DNA of 37,326 nt from Polaromonas sp. UBA4122 (GCA_002381615.1 DFWY01000104.1:23608-60933), one strand, 5' to 3'. Shown: positions 23,274-31,105, counted from the first letter of the stretch. A program made the numbers and translations. Notes: a model not told the origin generated them from the sequence alone.

Positions 23274-26230
23274 TTAAATCAGCCGCCCCTTCAGCGAAGC
23301 GTCCGCCAGCGGGCGCAAGCGCGCATAGTCCAGCAGCTCGGCCAGGCGAGCGCCTTTGGCTTGCCACTCAAGCACCACGTTTTCCGCCAGCAGCACGTAA
23401 TGCCAGGGGGCGCCGCCGCGCTGGCCGGCGCTCAGCCCATTGATGCGCTCGCACCAGGCCAGCGCCGCCCGAAGCTTGCGCTGCACGTTGGGATGAATGG
23501 TTTGCTGCTGCGCCTTGGTTTCCACCAGATACACCGCGTCGGCAGTGCGTACCAGAAAGTCGGGCGAATAAAACGCGGGCAGGCCGTCATCCTTCACGTA
23601 GCGCAGCCGGGCAAAGGTGTGGCGGTTTTCGCTGATCTTGCAAAACGCCTCAATCTGCGTGTCAGCCTGCGCCCAGTGGATCAAGGTGCGCTCCAGCCCG
23701 CCGTTGCGGGCGGGCCAGGCCAGCCGGGTGTAGATGCACTTGGACACCTCCACCGAATGGCTCTCGCGCATCATCAGGCGCGGCACTTCGGTCAAATGCC
23801 GCAGGTGCACCTCGGTTTGCCCGGTGATGTGCTTTTGCTCGGACTCCAGCAGTGCCACAGCAAACACCTTGGTGATATGGTCCACCACCGGCTGCAGCAG
23901 TAGCACGCGCCAGTTCTCACCATCGAGCGGGTTAAAGGTCGTGCCGAACAATTGAGTCCAGATGTAGTCGTCCAGCCAGCCGGTCAGCTCGGCCGTGTTC
24001 ACCTGCAGGTAGGGCTTGGCCAGGTGCGTTGCCACCTTGTTGCCCTTGGATAGTGGCTCGCTCAGCGCCTGGCTGATGCGCCGCGTCAGGCGCGACAGGT
24101 ACTCGTTGTAGCCGCCCACGTTCATCACCGCGCCATCCACCCGGTAGTCGCCAAACAGCGTGGCGCTTTGCAGATCTTGCGAAATGAAAGTGTCGCCCTT
24201 GCCCAGCAGCCCGGTGAGTTGTTCCACCGTCATGGCCGTGAACGCGGGCAGTGCGGCCAGGTCCAGCGCATGGTGGTCACGCACTTCGTCCGCCTCTTGC
24301 AGGATGAATGGGATACCGAAGTCAAACGCCTCGTAACCCGCGCGCAACTCGGCTGCGATCACGTCGCCGGTTGCACTGGTGTCGTCCATGCCGTCACCCG
24401 TGGTGCCCGCGAGACCTTCCTTGATCAGCTCGTCATAAAACGACTGAAAAGCCGGGTGCTCCACGATCGACAGCACATCCAGCAAACTGCCTGGCTCCTG
24501 ACCAGCATTGATGCGCTCGCGGTTCTCGCGTTTCGGTCGGTGTATTCGTCGTCGCGCCACATCAGCCGCAGGCCGCGGCCAATGGTCTGCTCCAGCAAAA
24601 TCTGGGCTTGCGAACTGCGTAGCGGCACGATCACGCAAATGTTGTTCACATCAAAGCCCTCGCGCAACATCAGCACGCTGACGATGACGCGCGGCGTGGC
24701 GTGGTGGTCCACGCTGAACAGTCGTTGGCGCACCGGTGCCCAGTCTTTCTCGCCTAACTCTGCTTTTTTTCCGGAGTCGATCAGCATCACCTCGGCCTCA
24801 AGCAGACCTTCCTGCTCCTGCAAAAAGGCGGCGACCAGCGGCGACACGCTGGTGTCCTCGCACACCACCAGCATCTTCGGGTGGCGCGTTGGGTCGAGCC
24901 TGGCAAAGTCAGTTTCCAGCTTGCGCAGTTTTTTCAGGCCGGCACGCAGCATCACGCGCTGGCCTTCGCTCAAGGCCGGGTTGCCCTGCTCATCGCGCTC
25001 GGCTTTGAACTCCAGCGGCAGCGCGCCAATCTCCTTGCGCCGGTCCAGCACCAGCGACTTGACCAGCCCGGCGCGCATGGCGCTTTTCAAATCAAAGTCC
25101 GTGATGATGTGCGGGAAGTACACCTTGCGCTTGGTTTTTCCGGCACCCACGTCGTTGTAAGGCGTGGCTGAAAAATCCACCTGCACAAAGCGTCGGCCCT
25201 TGGTTTCGGCAATTTTGGAAAGGCTTCTTTGCCATTCGACCTCGGTGTTTTCGCCCTCGCGCTTGAATTCGTGAATGTGGTGCGCCTCGTCGTTGAACAC
25301 CATCAGTTCCGGTAAACCGGCCAGAAACTCCAGCACATTGCCCCGTGCATAGCGCCGATCCAGCACGTCCAGGCTGTTGCCGGTGGCGCGGCCGGGGCTG
25401 AGCGGCAGCACGGCGTTGATCACCTGCTGCGGCTCCAGCGGTGCGCCCAAGGCTTCCACTTCTTCCACCTCATCGGCGGTGTCGCCTTCATTCAACAGGT
25501 GCCAGTTGGTGATGGCGATCATGCCGTTGCCGGTAGCTTTCAGACCAATCTCGTTTTTGTTGCAGACGTTTCCGCGTACGAAAGCAAACACGGCATCGCG
25601 GTGAGCATCGGGCATGAACAGGTCGGCAAACCGGGCCATGTCGGAAGTGGCGAAGTCGCGCGAACCGTTGCCGTTTTCAATCAGCTTGCCGCAAAACGCA
25701 TCCAGCAGCCGCTCGTAAACGATCAACCCCGGCGCCACCACCATGAACTGGCGCGTGAAGCGGGCGTCGTCAATACCTTCAGCCAGCGCGGCCGTCTTGT
25801 TGAGCATTTGCCAGATCAGCAGCGCCTGCAGCACCCAGGTTTTGCCGGTGCCAGTGGCCATCTTGAAGCAGTATTTGGGATGCGCATGCTTGGCCTGCGC
25901 CACCTCGTTCAGCCGCGTGCCGGTCAGCAGCGCGTCGGGCGCGCAAGCCTTGTACAGGTCCAGCAGCGTCCAGTGCTCATGGTCTTTGCCCAAAACTTCG
26001 TGCGCCACGATGGCGTTCAGAATCGCCTGTTTCTGCCCGGCATGAAAGTTTAGCCCGCTGCGTGCCAGCACCATGTCCTCGCCAAACCACCACATCAGCA
26101 GCTCGGCGGTGGTGGGTGTCACCAGTTCCAGAATGTCGGCGGCACCGGATTCGAGGCCCAGACAGAGTTGCTGGGTCTTGGTGGTGAGGCCGATGGAGAG
26201 CGCGAGTTGGTTGTCTGCCTTGTTACTCAT
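23274..26230 (-). pseudogene. Type III-like restriction endonuclease subunit, frameshifted
   Basis: Two overlapping frames together make one ~985-aa DEAD/DEAH helicase-nuclease. The 26230 frame has Walker A MATGTGKT (124-131), FNDEAHH (DEAH box, ~314), FSATPYND, LREGFDVNN and QTIGRGLRL (motif VI, ~548). After codon 565 (near 24535) it runs into unrelated sequence. The other frame resumes at KRENRERINAGQEPGSLLDVLSIVEHPAFQSFYDELI and carries the nuclease motif SPDFLVR...VYLVETKAQ (PD-ExK). Restoring one G to the GG at 24535-24536 (plus strand) makes the frames continuous. The domains are otherwise intact, so a sequencing error is possible. The start overlaps the end of a methyltransferase remnant by ATGA, the usual mod-res coupling. 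Confidence 0.82.
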
Positions 26231-26511
26231 GCGGCCCCCACGGTGCTGACCACTTCCGCCTCAAAGCCGAACACATCGACCACGCGCACGCACACTTTGC
26301 GTGGGCCGGGTTTGGCGACGGTTGTGAGCACCGCTTGCGTCACCACGCGCAGCGCATCTTCATCGTTGGCCGTGTTGCCCCGGTAGTCCTGCCAGACCGA
26401 GCGGAACACCTTGCCGTCGTAGTCCGGGTCCACTGCCCAGTACTCAATCAGCGCCAGCGGCTCCTGGTTGATCACGGCTTGCAACTTCACGCGGTTGGCA
26501 TCGTCCAGGTT
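26227..26511 (-). pseudogene. C-terminal remnant of the cognate site-specific DNA methyltransferase (mod)
   Basis: The minus strand reads NLDDANRVKLQAVINQEPLALIEYWAVDPDYDGKVFRSVWQDYRGN...RVVTQAVLTTVAKPGPRKVCVRVVDVFGFEAEVVSTVGAA. The WAVDPDYDG..F...WQDYRGN and CVRVVDVFGFE blocks resemble the C-terminal domain of type III-associated methyltransferases, and the stop overlaps the res start by ATGA. All catalytic motifs (DPPY, FxGxG) are absent: upstream of 26512 the sequence is a fragment of an XRE-ImmA/IrrE gene. The longest possible product from an internal ATG (26490) is 87 aa. Identification rests on the C-terminal motifs and position. Confidence 0.65.
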
Positions 26512-27004
26512 GATGCCAGCGGCCTCAGCCGCATTGATCAGTTGGCGGAAATAAACTTCCCATGTGCGCCTACGTCAATGCATAGCACGGCCCGCATATC
26601 AGCGGCGACCGCTCGCACCGGGGCGTCCGTTGCAAAGCGTGCCACAAAGGGCAGGGGATCGGCGCCTTCGTCGTGCAGGTGGTCCAGATACCAGGTTTGT
26701 CGTTGTAGCGATAGGCGGATGGTGTCAAGCAAATCTACGCTGGGGCGCCGCCCACGGTGCGCAGGTCGGGCAGAGGCAAATTTTCAGCGGGTGGCTCAGT
26801 CAGAAACAGGTAGCCAAACGGCGCTTGCAGGGCCTGAGCCAGTTTCTGCGCCTGAATGAATGTGGGTTGGCTTTCGCCCGCTTCCCAACGGATCAGTTGG
26901 TCTGGCGAAATGCTGGCGGCACGGGCGGCATCGCCCACATCCAGCCCACCACGCTCACGCATCCAGCGCAGGATTCGGGGATTGATGTAGGCCTTGGCAG
27001 ACAT
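26512..27004 (-). pseudogene. Truncated, broken copy of the XRE-ImmA/IrrE gene
   Basis: Close copy of the first ~171 codons of the gene at 28894-30033. The start MSAKAYINPRILRWMRERGG and the HTH region survive, but a 13-nt deletion near 26747 and a 10-nt deletion near 26570, relative to the intact copy, break the frame into three pieces. The metalloprotease half (HELAH) is missing: at 26512 the sequence switches to the methyltransferase remnant, right after AAEAAGI. The 13-nt deletion is bounded by the direct repeat GGGGCGC in the intact copy, a typical slippage event. A truncated HTH-only peptide of 89 aa (26735-27004) could still be made and might bind DNA. Confidence 0.85.
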
Positions 27005-27052
27005 GGCGGGAGTCTAAACCAGGGGCAGATCCCGGGCTTTTCTTTCTGGGTT
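26512..27052. repeat. Direct repeat, left copy (541 bp)
   Basis: Matches 29518-30081 along its length with scattered substitutions; the 23-bp length difference is fully explained by the 10-nt and 13-nt deletions. It includes the 5' part of the XRE-ImmA/IrrE gene and its upstream region to TCTTTCTGGGTT. The two copies flank the ATPase/RloB pair. Confidence 0.9.
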
Positions 27053-27096
27053 TGATGTGAGCATGCTTGAGTGAATTATTGAACAAATATAAAATT

Positions 27097-27112
27097 AAAC
27101 AATATTTTGTTT
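27097..27112. promoter_or_regulatory. Inverted repeat in the AT-rich promoter region of the ATPase gene
   Basis: AAACAA (27097-27102) TATT TTGTTT (27107-27112), 22 nt before the ATPase start, in a stretch (27070-27130) far more AT-rich than its surroundings. TTGAAC at 27079 with TATTTT at 27103 is a possible -35/-10 pair. A repressor site is plausible; the divergent XRE fragment is an obvious candidate regulator. Confidence 0.4.
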
Positions 27113-27133
27113 GAAATATGATTTAATTAACCC

Positions 27134-28318
27134 ATGTTGCACCGTTACGCCTTTTCCAATTTCCAGTCTTTCCGCGAACGCACCGAGGTGTCCTGGCTGC
27201 TGGACCGCAAGGTGCCTGACGCGGTGTGGTCGCGCCAGTCGGGCTCGGGCGACCGGGTGAGCACGGTCATGGCGGTGATTGGCCCTAACGCCAGCGGCAA
27301 GACGGCACTGCTCAAGCCGGTGCTGTTTCTGGACTGGTTTTTGCGCCACTCGTTCAGCGCTGAACCTGCCGCACCGCTGCCGTTTCAGCCGCACGCGGCT
27401 GCGCCCACCGAGCCGTCGGAGTTTGAGGTGGAGGTCGATTTTGACGGTCGTTTGTGGCGCTACACGCTGCGCTGCACGCCGCAGCGGGTGCTGCACGAAG
27501 CCCTGTACGTGAAGCACGAGCGCATGCGCTACGTGTTTGTGCGCGAATGGAACGAAGCGGCGCAGGGCTATGACATCAAGCAGCAGGATTTCGGTTTTGC
27601 GCCGTCCGAGGCGCGCAAGGTGCGGCCCAATGCGTCGCTGATCGCCACGGCCGCGCAATACGGCGTGCCGCTGGCGCAGCGCCTGGTGAACAGCAGCGTC
27701 TGGAGCAATATTCATCAGTTTGGCCGCATGGTCAATGACTCGAACCAGTTGATGCGTGCGGCTGCGTACTTTGCGGGCGAAGAGGCGCAGCGCCAGCAAC
27801 TCGTCCGCCTGCTGTCGGCATGGGACCTGGGCTTGAGCGATGTGCAGGTGCGCGAGCTGGAAACGGTGCTGCCCGACGGCAAGAAAGACAAGGTCTGGCT
27901 GCCTTTTGGCATTCACAGTGCCGCGAACGGTGCGCAGTTTGAACTGCCGTTCATGCTGGAATCCAGTGGCACACAAGGCGCGCTGGTGTTGCTGCATCGT
28001 CTGCTGCCGGTGTTGCAGGCGGGGGGGCTGGCTGTGATTGACGAGTTTGAGAATGACCTGCATCCGCATATGCTGGAGCCCATTCTTGACCTGTTTGCCA
28101 ACCCGGCGACCAATCCGCATGGAGGCCAATTGTTGTTCACTTGCCATGCCATGGAGGTTCTGAATATCGTGCACAAGGCGCAGGTGATGCTGGTTGAAAA
28201 AGACGCGAACAATGAGAGCAGCGCTTGGCGGCTTGACAGCGTGGAGGGCATCCGAAGTGATGATAACTTCTACGCCAAGTACATGGCAGGAGCCTATGGC
28301 GCCGTGCCCCAGCTATGA
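27134..28318 (+). CDS. AAA family ATPase of an RloA/AbiLi-like defence pair
   Basis: 394-aa ABC/SMC-type ATPase. It starts MLHRYAFSNFQSFRERTEVSW, the usual OLD/RloA N-terminal strand. Walker A GPNASGKT at 50-57; signature-like ESSGTQGAL at ~276-284; Walker B LAVIDEFENDLHP at ~299-311; H-loop FTCHAMEVL at ~335. This set matches AAA_15/AAA_21 ATPases of the RloA, AbiLi and PARIS AriA type. No Shine-Dalgarno precedes the ATG. Its stop overlaps the start of the next gene (ATGA), so the two proteins are made together; the ATPase presumably senses infection and controls the partner. It lies between direct repeats next to a dead restriction system. Confidence 0.85.
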   Translation: MLHRYAFSNFQSFRERTEVSWLLDRKVPDAVWSRQSGSGDRVSTVMAVIGPNASGKTALLKPVLFLDWFLRHSFSAEPAAPLPFQPHAAAPTEPSEFEVEVDFDGRLWRYTLRCTPQRVLHEALYVKHERMRYVFVREWNEAAQGYDIKQQDFGFAPSEARKVRPNASLIATAAQYGVPLAQRLVNSSVWSNIHQFGRMVNDSNQLMRAAAYFAGEEAQRQQLVRLLSAWDLGLSDVQVRELETVLPDGKKDKVWLPFGIHSAANGAQFELPFMLESSGTQGALVLLHRLLPVLQAGGLAVIDEFENDLHPHMLEPILDLFANPATNPHGGQLLFTCHAMEVLNIVHKAQVMLVEKDANNESSAWRLDSVEGIRSDDNFYAKYMAGAYGAVPQL

Positions 28319-28839
28319 GGCGCAACCCCACAATGCGTCAAGTAGCGCGCACGATATTGCTTGTGGGTGAGGGCGATGCAGAAGTTCAGTTCATGCTTCA
28401 TTTGAAGGGTTTGTATGTGCAACGTGGCTCGGGCGTTGTGGTGACGATCAAGAACGCGCGTGGCAAAGGGGCTGCGCATGTGGTTGACTTCGCGTTTCGC
28501 CAGTCGCGCAATGCGGCATATGACATGAAGGCCACTCTGCTGGATACAGATTCCGACTGGAACGACAAGACCCGTGCGGCTGCCCGCAAGGCCAAGATTC
28601 ATGTGATGCCTTGCCAGCCCTGCCTTGAAGCGGTGTTGCTGACTGTGCATCGCGCACCGGTTGAAGGGCGGACAACGGCACAACTCAAGCAAGCTTTTTC
28701 AGCCCGTTTTGGTTCTGCAGCGTCAGATACATCCATCCTGCGACATTTCAGCCGGGATGTGGTGGACGAAGCCCGATCTCGTATCACCGTCTTGAGTGAA
28801 CTCTTCAATCTGCTGACAAGGGTCGAAATAGAAACTTGA
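28315..28839 (+). CDS. RloB/AbiLii-like protein, probable TOPRIM-type nuclease effector
   Basis: 174-aa protein. RTILLVGEGDAEVQFMLHLKGLY at 12-34 resembles the RloB start (strand, conserved Glu19, helix), LLDTDSDW at 75-82 supplies the DxD acidic pair (Asp77, Asp79) and PCLEAVLLTVH at 102-112 is like the RloB NPCFELWLL motif. Glu plus DxD fits a TOPRIM-like metal site. The ATG at 28315 overlaps the ATPase stop; an ATG at 28333 (MRQVARTILL) is an equally good start by homology. Expected to be the toxic or nucleolytic effector of the pair. The C-terminus (TVLSELFNLLTRVEIET) is short relative to ~200-aa RloB proteins, and its end abuts a truncated gene on the other strand, so slight 3' truncation is possible. 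Confidence 0.72.
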   Translation: MRRNPTMRQVARTILLVGEGDAEVQFMLHLKGLYVQRGSGVVVTIKNARGKGAAHVVDFAFRQSRNAAYDMKATLLDTDSDWNDKTRAAARKAKIHVMPCQPCLEAVLLTVHRAPVEGRTTAQLKQAFSARFGSAASDTSILRHFSRDVVDEARSRITVLSELFNLLTRVEIET

Positions 28840-28897
28840 TGGTCGAGGCCCAGTTTTTGGCTTCAATCAGCGTGTTGGCGTCCAGCAGGTAGTTCAC
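28805..28897 (-). pseudogene. 5' stub of a DUF4411 (PIN-like) toxin gene
   Basis: From a GTG at 28895-28897 the minus strand reads VNYLLDANTLIEAKN, the N-terminus typical of DUF4411 proteins (YLLDAN..I.AKN, with the first PIN acidic residue), then diverges (WASTIKFLFRPLSAD) and stops at 28805 inside the antisense of the RloB-like gene. The GTG overlaps the stop of the XRE-ImmA/IrrE gene (GTGA). XRE-ImmA/IrrE proteins are commonly encoded just upstream of DUF4411 as a toxin-antitoxin-like pair, so this is the remaining ~15 codons of the lost partner. Confidence 0.7.
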
Positions 28898-30033
28898 TGT
28901 TCCAGCTCTCCCGCGAGCAGCCGCAGCTTGCCTGGCTGCACACCAAGGAGGCGTCCGGCATCCCGCAGCAGCAGTCGGCCGCTCAGGGTCTCGGCCAGCA
29001 CGGCGCGGGCAAAGCGCTTGCTGTTCTTGACGCTGGCATTGCGGTAAAAGTTGCCCCCGCCGCCTGGTTTGTCACGAAAGGCGGCCAGTTCGACCTGGTA
29101 GTGCTGCAGGTAGGTGGCGTGGTCCACCAAGCCCAAATCAAGTGCACGCCGCATGATGACGAGGCGGCTGACATGAAAGCGCTGGGCCAGTTCGGCTAGG
29201 CGCTCGGGCAGGCTGGCGGTGCTGGCAGTCCACAGAGGGGTGAACACGTCATGCGGGGCCAGAAACTCACCGGCCACGGCGTTGCAGAAAACTTCTTCAC
29301 GCCGGGCGTTGCCGGGGCTGGCGTTGGATATGCCGCTGCTGCCCACCCATACGTGGGCCAGTTCGTGCATCAGGGTGAACAGGCGTGCGGCCGGGGCGTC
29401 GGCGCTGTTGATGAACACGAGGGGGGCCAGAGGGTGGCAGATGGCAAAGCCTCTGAATTCACCTACGTCCAAACGGCGATGGGTGTTGTTGCCCACGATG
29501 CCGCTGCGCATGACGAGGATGCCAGCGGCCTCAGCCGCATCGATCAGTTGGCGGAAATAAACTCCCCATGTGCGCTGACCATTTTCTACGTCAATGCCTA
29601 GCACGGCCCGCATATCAGCGGCGACCGCTCGCACCGGGGCGTCCGTTGCAAAGCGTGCCACAAAGGGCAGGGGATCGGCGCCTTCGTCGTGCAGGTGGTC
29701 CAGATACCATGCCTGCCGTTGCAGCGACAGGCGGATGGTGTCAAGCAAATCTACGCTGGGGCGCGGCACAGGGGCGCCGCCCACGGTGCGCAGGTCGGGC
29801 AGAGGCAAATTTTCAGCGGGTGGCTCAGTCAGAAACAGGTAGCCAAACGGCGCGTGCAGGGCCTGAGCCAGTTTTTGCGCTTGAAGGAATGTCGGCTGGC
29901 TTTCTCCCGCTTCCCAACGGGCCAGTTGGTCTGGCGAAATGCTGGCGGCGTGGGCGGCGTCACCCACGTCCAGCCCACCGCGCTCACGCATCCAGCGCAA
30001 GATGTTGGGATTGATGTGGGCCTTGGCAGACAT
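28894..30033 (-). CDS. XRE-family regulator fused to ImmA/IrrE metallopeptidase
   Basis: 379-aa two-domain protein. N-terminal HTH: DVGDAAHAASISPDQLARWEAGESQPTFLQAQKLAQAL at ~22-60, followed by FGYLFLTEPP. The middle (100-200) leads into the ImmA/IrrE Zn-protease domain with HELAH at 223-227 and a downstream glutamate-containing stretch (REEVFCNAVAGEFLAP). Such proteins act as antitoxin or derepression protease, usually with a DUF4411 toxin; here only a stub of that toxin remains at the 3' end. The first 171 codons and the upstream region are duplicated at 26512-27052. Full length and free of frameshifts. Confidence 0.9.
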   Translation of the reverse strand: MSAKAHINPNILRWMRERGGLDVGDAAHAASISPDQLARWEAGESQPTFLQAQKLAQALHAPFGYLFLTEPPAENLPLPDLRTVGGAPVPRPSVDLLDTIRLSLQRQAWYLDHLHDEGADPLPFVARFATDAPVRAVAADMRAVLGIDVENGQRTWGVYFRQLIDAAEAAGILVMRSGIVGNNTHRRLDVGEFRGFAICHPLAPLVFINSADAPAARLFTLMHELAHVWVGSSGISNASPGNARREEVFCNAVAGEFLAPHDVFTPLWTASTASLPERLAELAQRFHVSRLVIMRRALDLGLVDHATYLQHYQVELAAFRDKPGGGGNFYRNASVKNSKRFARAVLAETLSGRLLLRDAGRLLGVQPGKLRLLAGELEQ

Positions 30034-30081
30034 GACGTGAGTCTAAACCAAGGGTTAATGTAGGACTTCTCTTTCTGGGTT
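29518..30081. repeat. Direct repeat, right copy (564 bp)
   Basis: The intact version of the repeat at 26512-27052, in the same orientation. Homologous recombination between the copies would delete about 3 kb carrying the ATPase/RloB pair. Confidence 0.9.
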
Positions 30082-30105
30082 CTTTAAAATACCAAATCCG
30101 TTACA

Positions 30106-30177
30106 GGGAAGTCCAACATGAAAAAAAATTGCTTGACGAAATTTACCCTGGCGAAATCCTGCTGGAGGAGTTCATGA
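30106..30177 (+). promoter_or_regulatory. higA translation start region: A8 tract, leader frame and ATGA reinitiation site
   Basis: AGGGAAG (30106-30112) is well placed for ATG 30118, but the eight A residues 30121-30128 put that ATG out of frame with the HigA sequence; nine A would give MKKKLLDEIYPGEI, the expected HigA start. The ATG frame encodes a 19-residue peptide that ends at TGA 30175-30177, overlapping an ATG (30174) in the HigA frame that has GGAGGAG at 30164-30170. Confidence 0.75.
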
Positions 30178-30425
30178 AGCCGCTGGGCATTACGGCCCGG
30201 CAACTGGCGGCCGACATGGATGTGCCGCCCAGCCGCATCAGCGATATCGTGAACGGCGCACGCCCCATCACGGCGGATACGGCCCTGCGTCTGGGGTTGT
30301 TTTTCAGCATGGAGCCGCGTTACTGGCTGAACCTGCAAACCGAGTACGACATGCGCATCGTGACGCGCGAGAGCTGCGACAAGATCGCACCGCGCATCCG
30401 GGTTTTTCAGCCTGTGGCGTCTTGA
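30129..30425 (+). CDS. higA: HigA-family antitoxin, orphan, start displaced by a one-base change
   Basis: The frame encodes LLDEIYPGEILLEEFMKPLGITARQLAADMDVPPSRISDIVNGARPITADTALRLGLFF..., a HigA-type HTH_XRE antitoxin. PGEILLEEF and SRISDIVNGARPITADTALRL are diagnostic, and the C-terminus WLNLQTEYDMRIV is complete. The natural ATG at 30118 is out of frame by one base at an A8 tract. Translation may begin at TTG 30129 (poor), by slippage in the A-tract, or by reinitiation at ATG 30174, giving 83 aa with the complete HTH. No higB toxin is found on either side (HigB normally precedes HigA), so it is an orphan and could repress other operators. Confidence 0.75.
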   Translation: MLDEIYPGEILLEEFMKPLGITARQLAADMDVPPSRISDIVNGARPITADTALRLGLFFSMEPRYWLNLQTEYDMRIVTRESCDKIAPRIRVFQPVAS

Positions 30426-30437
30426 GATTTCTTGAGT

Positions 30438-30486
30438 GCTACAAAATAAATAGCTTCTCATGCCCGTCCACCATGGGCTGAAGCCC
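30438..30486 (-). repeat. Dispersed two-hairpin repeat, copy 5 (inverted)
   Basis: Plus strand: GCTACAAAATAAATAGC, ATGCCCGTC, GGGCTGAAGCCC. Lies between the convergent higA and thioesterase genes, 12 nt past the higA stop. Confidence 0.8.
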
Positions 30487-30496
30487 GATTTGACTA

Positions 30497-30919
30497 CTAT
30501 CTTGGCGCCAGCACCGCCATCGTGATGCGCGACACGCAGGTCAGCTCCCCGGCGCCGTTGCTGAGCTCGATCTGCCAGACCTGCGTGGTGCGGCCGATGT
30601 GAACCGGCCGTGTGATGCCCGTGACCCATCCGCTGGTCGCTCCCCTGAGGTGGTTGGCGTTGATGTCCAGCCCGACAGCGCGATGACCTTCGGGTGCGGC
30701 AAACACGGCGCCGCAGGAGCCCAGTGTTTCAGCCAGAACCACCGACACACCGCCGTGCAGCAGTCCGTAAGGCTGGACCGTGCGGTGATCCACCGGCACG
30801 CGGGCGCGAATGAAATCATCGCCGACTTCCAGGAACTCAATGCCCAGGTGTTGTGTGGCGGTGTTGGCGCTGATGGCGGTGAGCAGTTCGACGGAGATGG
30901 GTTGCTTCCAGACACGCAT
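30497..30919 (-). CDS. Hotdog-fold acyl-CoA thioesterase (PaaI/YdiI/EntH-like)
   Basis: 140-aa thioesterase that hydrolyses acyl- or aroyl-CoA esters. It begins MRVWKQPISVELLTAISANTATQHLGIEFLEVGDDFIRARVPVDHRTVQPYG and carries the signature GLLHGGVSVVLAETLGS, with the catalytic Glu in the AETL helix as in YdiI/EntH/menaquinone-type DHNA-CoA thioesterases, then GLDINANHLRGATSG. The ATG at 30919 has GGAA 8 nt upstream and matches the family length; longer frames to 31084 read low-complexity sequence. Substrate not identifiable. Monocistronic; promoter in the 182-nt gap up to the permease gene. Confidence 0.9.
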   Translation of the reverse strand: MRVWKQPISVELLTAISANTATQHLGIEFLEVGDDFIRARVPVDHRTVQPYGLLHGGVSVVLAETLGSCGAVFAAPEGHRAVGLDINANHLRGATSGWVTGITRPVHIGRTTQVWQIELSNGAGELTCVSRITMAVLAPR

Positions 30920-30994
30920 GGCAATTCCATTGATGTAAACGGCTCCACTATAAGGTAGGCCGCCTACAGCTTGTCGGCAACTTGCCGCGCATGA

Positions 30995-31105
30995 CCGGGC
31001 ACCCTTCCCAAAAAAGCCGCCCTGAGGTGCGAACGCGCCGACCTGGAGCGCGAGTTGGCGGCAACCAAGGCCGCCCTGGCCCAAGCCGAGGAGCCGCGCC
31101 CCTAA
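30995..31105 (+). other. Open 3' end of an unknown coiled-coil gene (relic)
   Basis: The plus frame ends KKAALRCERADLERELAATKAALAQAEEPRP and a TAA overlapping the permease stop. The 28 residues from 31016 form a heptad-like coiled-coil segment, which does not look random, but an in-frame TGA at 30992 leaves no start. It may be the tail of a lost gene. Low confidence. Confidence 0.2.

Noticed and set aside
26538-26732. 64-codon open frame as a separate small gene
   Set aside because: It is the middle fragment of the frameshifted regulator copy, shown by its match to residues 97-149 of the intact gene.
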